NCBI GenBank assembly: GCA_045545575.1
Contig: JAZQBE010000104.1
Span: 1 to 21,973, forward strand
DNA: 21,973 nucleotides
Source of the DNA: Shuttleworthia sp045545575
GTDB taxonomy: Bacteria; Bacillota; Clostridia; Lachnospirales; Lachnospiraceae
Direction of reading: 5' to 3'
Below the pieces are notes generated by a model. The model was not told where the DNA came from. It did not search any database and saw nothing but the letters and a program-made list of their open reading frames with translations. Position 1 is the stretch's first letter, and the number at the start of each line of letters is the position of its first letter. The translations under genes were made by a program, and so were the position numbers. Below, piece by piece: positions 1 to 6,854 of this stretch.

Positions 1-755
1 ATACAGCCGTAGGAACACAGCTGCATCAGCGGTGCGTTGAACGCCAGCAGTTTTTCTGCTTTGGTAAAGCCCTGATAAATCTGTTCGGATACATCCTTGA
101 ACTTCTTCTCTTCATGTTCCTCACGGACAAAGGACTTGACCACGCGGATGCCGTACAGATTTTCCTGTACCACACGGTTGAGTTTGTCGTAAATCTTGAA
201 CACACGCTCAAAAATCGGATGGGCATGTGTCACGATATAGAACAGACCTACACCCAGCACCGGCACGGCAATCAGGAAGACCATTGCCGCCTTGGCATTG
301 ATTGTCATGGCCATGATGATGGAACTAATCAGCATGAATGGGCTTCGCACCGCTGTACGGATTACCATCTGGTAGGCATTCTGGATGTTGGTGACGTCCG
401 TCGTCAGACGGGTGACCAGGCTCGCCGTGCTGAACCGGTCGATGTTCGTAAAGGAAAAGGTCTGGATGCGGCGGAACATGGCCTCGCGCAGATTCTTCGC
501 GAGACCCGTGGACGCCTCGGCGCCGTACTTTCCGCCCATGAAGCCGGCGAACAGACCGAAGGCGGCCAGGGCCACCATGAAAAAGCCGTTGACCAGGATG
601 GCGTTCATGTTCCCGCCGCCGATGCCGTCGTCCACGATGCGCGCCATGAGGCGGGGAATCATCATCTCCACCACCACCTCAAGAAGCATGAAGAACGGCG
701 TCAGAAACGAAGCCTTCTTGTACTCCTTTACCTGCGAAAGAATGATTGTAAGCAT
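1..755 (-). CDS. ABC exporter (fused permease-ATPase type), N-terminal membrane part only
   Basis: Reading left from ATG at 755-753 (MLTIILSQVKEYKKASFLTP) gives 251 codons, open to the window edge. The visible part is the six-helix transmembrane domain of a half-size ABC exporter. It shows the typical GGKYGAEASTGLAKNLRE and RIQTFSFTNIDRFSTASLVT segments (coupling-helix region) and the VVQENLYGIRVVKSFVREE segment shared by MsbA/LmrA/YheI-like exporters. The nucleotide-binding domain should lie left of the window. AGGAG sits about 6 nt upstream of the ATG. The gene starts 62 bases after the MarR gene on the same strand, so the two probably share a transcript, a common layout for MarR-controlled drug or peptide exporters, often with a second half-transporter downstream. 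The substrate cannot be told from sequence. Confidence 0.9.
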   Translation of the reverse strand, partial: MLTIILSQVKEYKKASFLTPFFMLLEVVVEMMIPRLMARIVDDGIGGGNMNAILVNGFFMVALAAFGLFAGFMGGKYGAEASTGLAKNLREAMFRRIQTFSFTNIDRFSTASLVTRLTTDVTNIQNAYQMVIRTAVRSPFMLISSIIMAMTINAKAAMVFLIAVPVLGVGLFYIVTHAHPIFERVFKIYDKLNRVVQENLYGIRVVKSFVREEHEEKKFKDVSEQIYQGFTKAEKLLAFNAPLMQLCSYGC

Positions 756-817
756 GTTTGTTCTCCTGTTGCTGATGGTCCTTCATACGGCTTTTGCAGC
801 CGTACCTGTCCGGAGCG

Positions 818-1291
818 CTAATCCTCCGGCGCCAGATTGTCGGTCATTTTTGCCAGCACCGAAAAGAAGGTCTTTAACTCATCCGAAGAGATGCCGTCCC
901 TCGCCTGCATCTCCGATTCATACAGCCGGCGGCGCATGCGTTGTTCAAAAGCAATGCCCTCTTCTGTCAGAATGATCTGCTTCTGCCGGGCATCGTGCTC
1001 CGCCGTCCTGCGCAGGATGCACCCGGACTGCTCAAGGGTCTGCAGAATCGTGGCGACAGAGGATTTGGCCAGATGGAGCTCGTTTTCCAGATCCCGCTGG
1101 TAATTCACCTCCTCCCGGTGGTTGTACAGATAGCCCAGGAGCCAGGCATGGGTTGCCGTGACGGGATCTTCTCCCTCTTCCATCACCCGTCGTCCCACAT
1201 AGTCCCTCAGGCGTTTCTGCAGCTCGTGGATGCCGAATCCCACGATCTCGTCCTCCGGAAGGAAACAGTCTCCTTCCCTGGGTTTTTCCAT
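818..1291 (-). CDS. MarR-family transcriptional regulator
   Basis: A 157-aa cytoplasmic DNA-binding protein. Residues about 45-110 form the winged helix: a recognition segment (NELHLAKSSVATILQTLEQ) followed by a wing with the family pattern RRTAEHDARQKQIILTEEG. Flanking helices would form the dimer interface. The frame is open for 19 more codons upstream (to 1348), but I chose the ATG at 1291 because GGGAGGG precedes it at good distance and the family normally starts near here. It is the first gene before an ABC exporter on the same strand, and its promoter carries three tandem palindromes, so it is most likely an autorepressor that also controls the exporter. The ligand is unknown. Confidence 0.93.
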   Translation of the reverse strand: MEKPREGDCFLPEDEIVGFGIHELQKRLRDYVGRRVMEEGEDPVTATHAWLLGYLYNHREEVNYQRDLENELHLAKSSVATILQTLEQSGCILRRTAEHDARQKQIILTEEGIAFEQRMRRRLYESEMQARDGISSDELKTFFSVLAKMTDNLAPED

Positions 1292-1356
1292 GGCTTCCCT
1301 CCCTTCTGAAGAAGATGCCGAGCGGCCGGCCCGTATCCTGACGGGCAAACAAAAAA

Positions 1357-1398
1357 GTTCGGCGCAGAACGTTCGGTACTGAACGTTCGGCGTCGAAC
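1357..1398. promoter_or_regulatory. Triple tandem palindromic operator of the MarR-ABC unit
   Basis: Three 14-bp units abut without a spacer: GTTCGGCGCAGAAC (1357-1370), GTTCGGTACTGAAC (1371-1384) and GTTCGGCGTCGAAC (1385-1398). Each is an inverted repeat of the form GTTCnG-nn-CnGAAC. The array starts directly downstream of the -10 box and covers the expected transcription start, where a bound repressor would block RNA polymerase. The sequence shows the repeats; assigning them to the adjacent MarR protein is inference. Confidence 0.85.
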
Positions 1399-1400
1399 TT

Positions 1401-1429
1401 ATTTTACGCTTTCATTTCTGTCCTGTCAA
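1401..1429 (-). promoter_or_regulatory. Sigma-A promoter of the MarR-ABC unit
   Basis: On the minus strand TTGACA (1429-1424), exactly 17 bases, then TAAAAT (1406-1401). This is a near-consensus housekeeping promoter reading into the MarR gene. The start point would fall near 1394, inside the palindrome array. Confidence 0.85.
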
Positions 1430-1506
1430 CGGCCTTTCGGAGGGCAGACAGACACCGGGATTGTGTATACGGCACAAAACGGTTCAGCTGCAAAGACCCT
1501 GTTTCG

Positions 1507-1522
1507 AAAAACGGGATCCGTT
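1507..1522 (-). terminator. Possible weak intrinsic terminator after the yitT-type gene
   Basis: On the minus strand AACGG-atc-CCGTT is followed by a short T run, about 15-30 bases after the stop codon of the YitT-type gene. The stem is only 5 bp, so the call is tentative. The remaining bases between this and the MarR promoter (1430-1506) show nothing I recognise. Confidence 0.35.
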
Positions 1523-1537
1523 GTATACCCCTTCTTT

Positions 1538-2422
1538 TTACAGTTCTTCCCTGTTATACGACAGGAACCCTTCCCCGCGCACTTCGCTGGCGTCCGTCAG
1601 AATAAAGAAGGCCCTGGGATCGATTTCGGAGACAATGTCCCGCAGCAGCGCGGTCTGGCGGTTCGACACAGCCACCATCAGCACTTCCCGCGGGCGGTTG
1701 GTGTAGGTGCCCGTCCCGTGCAGAACCGTCGCGCCGCGGTCGATCTGCTCGCCGATGGCGGCCGCGATGTCGTCCGTATATTTGGAAATGATATAGGCCA
1801 TGCAGGCATTGCGGGCGCCGGTCACCATGCCGTCCGCGATGCGTCCGCACAGGATGACGGTGATGATGGCGTACAGCGATACCTCCATGCCGAAAATCCA
1901 CACGGACAGGAGCACGGTCACGGCGTCCAGCACCGGCATGATGCGCGCGGTGTTCAGGTGCGGCAGGGCGCGCTGCAGAAGCGCGGCGACCGTGTCCGTT
2001 CCGCCGGTGGTGGCCTTGCCCATGAAGACGAGGCCGATACCGCCGCCCATCAGTCCGCCGCCGATGACCGCCACCAGGAACAGGTTGTTGTCCACCACCG
2101 AGAATTCCGGCAGCACGAACATCCACGCGGAGAAGACCAGCGAGGCCACGAGCGTGCGCCGCACGAAACGCCATCCGCGGACGCGGATGGAAAACAGGAT
2201 CAGCGGAACGTTCAGCAGAATGTTCCAGAACCAGACCGGCAGCCCGCCGGGGACCAGCGTCCGGGTCAGGTGCTGGAAGATGATGGCCAGGCCGGTGAAG
2301 CCGCCGGGCACCATATTTGCGGGGGTGTAGAAGAAGTTGGCGGAAACCGCCATCAAAAACGTGCCGAGGAGTATCAGAAGATAATCCACGCCACGTTCAC
2401 GAAGCTGATATTTACGGGCCAT
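1538..2422 (-). CDS. YitT-family membrane protein (DUF161 + DUF2179)
   Basis: A 294-aa integral membrane protein. Residues about 10-205 hold the hydrophobic YitT domain with its typical features: NFFYTPANMVPGGFTGLAII near the first helix, GGGLMGGGIGLVFMGKATTG, and the conserved GGTDT segment. Residues about 215-290 form the soluble DUF2179 domain (GATVLHGTGTYTNRPREVL...FFILTDASEVRGEGF), a ferredoxin-like fold. Family members are common in Bacillota; their transport or sensing role is not settled. The ATG at 2422 has AAGGAG about 12 nt and AGGGACC about 5 nt upstream. It follows the PucR-type gene on the same strand after 75 bases, so co-transcription is likely. Confidence 0.92.
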   Translation of the reverse strand: MARKYQLRERGVDYLLILLGTFLMAVSANFFYTPANMVPGGFTGLAIIFQHLTRTLVPGGLPVWFWNILLNVPLILFSIRVRGWRFVRRTLVASLVFSAWMFVLPEFSVVDNNLFLVAVIGGGLMGGGIGLVFMGKATTGGTDTVAALLQRALPHLNTARIMPVLDAVTVLLSVWIFGMEVSLYAIITVILCGRIADGMVTGARNACMAYIISKYTDDIAAAIGEQIDRGATVLHGTGTYTNRPREVLMVAVSNRQTALLRDIVSEIDPRAFFILTDASEVRGEGFLSYNREEL

Positions 2423-2458
2423 AGGTCCCTTGTCTCCTTTGTCAGCAGTGTCACGGGG

Positions 2459-2473
2459 GCGGCGAAACGCCGC
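2459..2473. other. GC-rich hairpin between the pucR-like and yitT-type genes
   Basis: GCGGCG-aaa-CGCCGC is a perfect 6-bp stem in the 75-base gap. It has no T run, so it is not a convincing terminator. It could act as an mRNA processing or stability element that sets different levels for the two genes. Confidence 0.35.
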
Positions 2474-2497
2474 GGGGGTTTACGGGGTGCGGAAAAC

Positions 2498-3397
2498 TCA
2501 GCCGAGGATCAGACCGATATAGACGAGCAGCGCGTCGGAAAACTGCCGCACGTCCAGGCCGGACAGGCGCTGGAACTTGTCGAGCCGGTACACGAGGGTG
2601 TTGCGGTGCACGAAGATCTCCCGCGCCGTGTCGGAGATGGACAGGCCGTTGCGCAGAAACGCCTCCACGGCGTAGCGGGTCTCCTCGTCCATTTCCGCCG
2701 GATCGAAGGTGCCGAAAAACCGGCGGCGGAACGCGTTGCGGTCGGCCTTCGGAATCCGCCGCACCAGCCAGGCCAGGCCCAGACGCGCACCGTCATAGAC
2801 GTGTCCGGCGGGATCCACGTCCCGGCCGGCCAGCAGCAGTTCAGACAGATACCGGTAGCCCGCCGACAGCGCCGACGCCGCATACACCTGGGCGTCAAAC
2901 ACGATATCCGCCAGCTGCATGGCTTCCGCGTCCAGCATCGCCGACAGCGTGCGGGCGCGCTCCGCGATCGTTTCCTCGGCATCCGCCTTCTTTTTCGCCG
3001 TCAGAAGCACCACCTGCCGGTCCTTGACCCGGACCAGCTCCAGCCCGCGCTCCTGCATGCCCTCCAGCACCGACCACGCGGAAGCGGTGACCGGCGCCGG
3101 GAAATCAATCAGGATCATCTCGTAGGGATCCTCCGCGCCGATCAGAAGGCGCGTGCATCCGTCGGCGATCTCCTCCGGGGACGCGTCCGCATCCAAAAGC
3201 CGCTGCCAGAGGGCGTTGCGCGACAGCGGCATCTTCGTGCCCGCGTCCGGCGTCTCCCGAAGCATCTGGGCCAGACGCTCGACGGCGTCTGCATCCGGCG
3301 CCGCGTCCGCGGCCGCGCAAAGCGCGATCCCGCTCTCGGCCTCGATCCGGTCCAGAAGCTGCTGCAGCTTCTCGTTTGAATTCTGCGTGTTTTCCAT
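2498..3397 (-). CDS. PucR/CdaR-type transcriptional regulator
   Basis: A 299-aa protein whose last 45 residues match the PucR C-terminal helix-turn-helix: SISDTAREIFVHRNTLVYRL followed by a DKFQRLSGLD segment and a hydrophobic end. The HRNT-YRL pattern is diagnostic. Residues about 1-240 are a less conserved sensor region (helical N-terminus, then alpha/beta) without a recognised ligand motif. Family members usually activate nearby metabolic genes in response to a small molecule. GGAG lies about 6 nt upstream of the ATG at 3397. It precedes the yitT-type gene and is divergent from the acyltransferase gene; either could be its target. No frameshift or missing HTH residue is seen. Confidence 0.9.
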   Translation of the reverse strand: MENTQNSNEKLQQLLDRIEAESGIALCAAADAAPDADAVERLAQMLRETPDAGTKMPLSRNALWQRLLDADASPEEIADGCTRLLIGAEDPYEMILIDFPAPVTASAWSVLEGMQERGLELVRVKDRQVVLLTAKKKADAEETIAERARTLSAMLDAEAMQLADIVFDAQVYAASALSAGYRYLSELLLAGRDVDPAGHVYDGARLGLAWLVRRIPKADRNAFRRRFFGTFDPAEMDEETRYAVEAFLRNGLSISDTAREIFVHRNTLVYRLDKFQRLSGLDVRQFSDALLVYIGLILG

Positions 3398-3406
3398 AGA
3401 ACTCCA

Positions 3407-3435
3407 TTCCTTCCGGCAGCGGAAGATGCTATAAT
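3407..3435 (+). promoter_or_regulatory. Candidate promoter for the acyltransferase gene
   Basis: A perfect TATAAT lies at 3430-3435, about 97 bases before the chosen start codon. With 17-bp spacing the -35 would be TTCCTT (3407-3412), a poor match, so an activator may be needed. It overlaps the divergent promoter of the PucR-type gene. Confidence 0.4.
3410..3425. promoter_or_regulatory. Inverted repeat in the divergent control region
   Basis: CTTCCG-gcag-CGGAAG is a perfect 6-bp inverted repeat. It lies between the pucR-like start codon and the TATAAT box of the acyltransferase gene, overlapping the -35 position of that promoter. It is a plausible operator for the PucR-type protein; this is inference from position only. 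Confidence 0.4.
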
Positions 3436-3450
3436 GTTGCCGGCTTCTCT

Positions 3451-3479
3451 ATCTTACCCTGTATGCCCCCGAATCGCAA
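3451..3479 (-). promoter_or_regulatory. Candidate promoter for the pucR-like gene
   Basis: On the minus strand TTGCGA (3479-3474), 17 bases, TAAGAT (3456-3451), about 50 bases before the ATG. Both hexamers match consensus in 4 to 5 positions and the spacing is ideal. The expected start (about 3444) nearly coincides with that of the opposing acyltransferase promoter. Confidence 0.5.
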
Positions 3480-3531
3480 GAAGTCCCCTCCGTTTCTTTT
3501 TCATCATTCTGTCTCACAGAAAGGTCCCCCT

Positions 3532-4818
3532 ATGTCTTCCTCCAGTACCCCCGACGTTCCCCGGTTCGACCGCGCGAAGCCGCCCGTTCCCTGTGTGTGG
3601 TTCCTGCGTCCGCTGCTGTGGCTTCTGTGCCTCGTTTCCGTGCGCCTGCACAGAACGAAGATCACGAAAACCGGCATGGAAGGCGTCACCGGCCCCTACG
3701 TCCTGCTCGGCAACCACAACGCCTTTTATGATATGAAGGTTTCCATCGCCGCCACCTTTCCGCGCGTCGCGAACTACGTCGTCGCCATCGACGGCTTCAT
3801 CGGCCGCGAGGGCCTGCTGCGCGCCATCGGCTGTATCTGCAAGCGCAAATTCACGAACGACCCCTCCCTGATCCGCAGCCTTCTTGCCGTCGTGAAACAG
3901 GGCGGCATCATCGGCCTTTATCCGGAGGCCCGCTACTCGCTGTGCGGAACCACCGCCGTGCTGCCCGAATCCCTCGGCAAGCTCTGCAAGATGCTGAAGG
4001 TGCCGGTCGCGGTGCTGATCTGCCACGGGCATCACGTCAACCACCCCTTCTGGAACACGCGCAAAGAGCGCGGCGTGCGCGGCACCGAAGCCGAGATGAA
4101 GCTGCTGTTTACGACGGAAGAACTTGCGGCTCTTTCACCGGCCGAGATCAACGCCCGGATTGTGGAGGCCTTTCAATATGATGATTTCCGCTGGCAGAAG
4201 GAACACGGCATCCGCGTGACGGATCAGGACCGGGCCATCGGCCTTGAAAAGGTGCTCTACCAGTGCCCCTGCTGCGGCGCGGAATATACCATGCGTTCCG
4301 AGGGCGTCCGGCTGATCTGTGCCGGCTGCGGCAAAACCTGGGAGATGACGGAGCTCGGCGAGCTGCGCGCCGAAGACGGCGCGGACCGCTTCACCCACAT
4401 CCCGGACTGGTACGAATGGGAGCGCGAAAACGTCCGCCGCGAAGTGCGCGCCGGCACCTATTCCACCGGCGAACTGCCGGTTTCCGTGGAGAGCCTGCCG
4501 AACGCGAAGCGCTTCATCCCCCTCGGCCACGGAACCCTCGTCCACGACATGGACGGCTTCCACGTGCGCGTCACCGGCGCCGACGGCGCCGAATACGAAA
4601 TGGAAAAGCCCGTTTCCTCCATGTATTCCTGCCACATCGAATACGCCTATCTCTTCACCCACGGCGACTGCGTCGACCTGAACACCTTAGACGACACCTG
4701 GTACGTCTACCCCGAAGGTGCGGCCTTCTCCGTCACGAAAATGGCGCTGGCAACGGAGGAACTGTTTTATGCCTGGCGGGAAAGCATCGGGAAGCCGTGC
4801 CCGGAGGGGCTGGCGTAG
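3532..4818 (+). CDS. PlsC-type acyltransferase with C-terminal zinc ribbon
   Basis: A 428-aa protein. Residues about 20-215 are a lysophosphatidate/glycerolipid acyltransferase domain: a hydrophobic segment (24-37), the catalytic HX4D motif NHNAFYD (H62, D67), and the acceptor-binding loop GLYPEARYS (129-136, in place of the usual EGTR type). It likely transfers acyl groups to a lysophospholipid or similar alcohol at the membrane. Residues 245-266 form a zinc ribbon (C245-x2-C248, C263-x2-C266). The last 160 residues (HIPDWYEWERENVRREVRAG onward) are an extra domain I cannot name. Usual PlsC proteins are 200-260 aa, so this is a long variant. The frame is open from 3463, but AGAAAGG upstream of the ATG at 3532 favours that start. 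The substrate is unproven. Confidence 0.82.
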   Translation: MSSSSTPDVPRFDRAKPPVPCVWFLRPLLWLLCLVSVRLHRTKITKTGMEGVTGPYVLLGNHNAFYDMKVSIAATFPRVANYVVAIDGFIGREGLLRAIGCICKRKFTNDPSLIRSLLAVVKQGGIIGLYPEARYSLCGTTAVLPESLGKLCKMLKVPVAVLICHGHHVNHPFWNTRKERGVRGTEAEMKLLFTTEELAALSPAEINARIVEAFQYDDFRWQKEHGIRVTDQDRAIGLEKVLYQCPCCGAEYTMRSEGVRLICAGCGKTWEMTELGELRAEDGADRFTHIPDWYEWERENVRREVRAGTYSTGELPVSVESLPNAKRFIPLGHGTLVHDMDGFHVRVTGADGAEYEMEKPVSSMYSCHIEYAYLFTHGDCVDLNTLDDTWYVYPEGAAFSVTKMALATEELFYAWRESIGKPCPEGLA

Positions 4819-4819
4819 G

Positions 4820-4872
4820 GCCATTTCAGGCTTCCACGCGGGCAGAATGTCCGCGGGAAACTTCAAAATGGC
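4820..4872. repeat. Long imperfect inverted repeat downstream of the acyltransferase gene
   Basis: Arm GCCATTTCAGG...CACGCGG (4820-4841) pairs with CCGCGGGAAACTTCAAAATGGC-type sequence (4851-4872) around a 9-base loop. The outer GCCATTT/AAATGGC and inner CGCGG/CCGCG blocks are complementary with mismatches between. The transcript would form a long hairpin right after the stop codon, without a T run. It may act as a 3' stabiliser or be a remnant of a dispersed palindromic repeat. GCCATTTC occurs again at about 4901-4908. Confidence 0.5.
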
Positions 4873-4928
4873 GGCTGCCGGCCAAGTGAGGCGCGGACCA
4901 GCCATTTCTGCTTACGGTGTTGGAATGC

Positions 4929-4957
4929 TTGATGCATTTCAAAACCTGTGCTATACT
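4929..4957 (+). promoter_or_regulatory. Promoter of the AGCS symporter gene
   Basis: TTGATG (4929-4934), 17 bases, TATACT (4952-4957). Both boxes are close to consensus. The predicted start near 4965 gives a leader of about 60 nt before the ATG at 5025. Confidence 0.7.
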
Positions 4958-5024
4958 ACTCCGCGTTAACGTGATAAAGCATTGCCTTGACAAAGGATGC
5001 TCCACTAAAGAAAGAGGCTTTGAC

Positions 5025-6584
<1,560 letters not shown>

Positions 6585-6585
6585 G

Positions 6586-6609
6586 TCAAAAGGGACGGAC
6601 CCCCTTTGA
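6586..6609. repeat. Short hairpin with GGACGGACC-type loop
   Basis: TCAAAAGGG (6586-6594) pairs with CCCCTTTGA (6601-6609) with one mismatch around the loop acggac. It lies 2 bases after the AGCS stop codon, just before the main terminator. Its layout (A/T-rich base, G/C-rich apex, loop containing GGAC) resembles the paired hairpins at 17317-17402. Confidence 0.45.
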
Positions 6610-6615
6610 ATCATT

Positions 6616-6651
6616 GCGGCGCGGAACCCCATCGGTTCTGCGCCGCTTTTT
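6616..6651 (+). terminator. Intrinsic terminator of the AGCS gene
   Basis: GCGGCGCGGAACC (6616-6628) pairs with GGTTCTGCGCCGC (6634-6646) with a single G-T wobble, followed by TTTTT. This is a strong Rho-independent terminator about 30 bases after the stop codon. Confidence 0.9.
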
Positions 6652-6726
6652 GTATGTTCATTTCAAAATAGGTAATTTTTGAACAGAATCCTTCTTTTTT
6701 AAACATCCTGTTCCCCACCGGCAGGA

Positions 6727-6732
6727 TATAAT
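6727..6732 (+). promoter_or_regulatory. Possible -10 box of the glycoside hydrolase gene
   Basis: A perfect TATAAT stands 122 bases before the ATG, with no good -35 at 16-18 bp. The stretch 6652-6854 is otherwise AT-rich at its left end. It then contains repeated CCATC words (6753-6788, e.g. GATCCATC twice) of no known meaning. An unseen activator may help this promoter. Confidence 0.35.
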
Positions 6733-6854
6733 TGTACCTGTAACATCCCACAGATCCATCGCTATGGCGGTCGATCCATCCCATCCATCCCCTGTCGTTT
6801 TACGTCAGATCATCTGCCCACAGACATCGAACAGATCAGAAAGAGGTCCGAATC

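Noticed and set aside
1463..3379. Plus-strand open frame of 638 codons across the yitT and pucR region
   Set aside because: It is antisense to two clear genes, rich in Arg/His/Gly/Gln as expected for a shadow frame in high-GC DNA, and lacks a ribosome site and family motifs.
6753..6790. Repeated CCATC words as an operator or iteron array
   Set aside because: Spacing is irregular, units are only 5-8 bases, and no regulator is adjacent.
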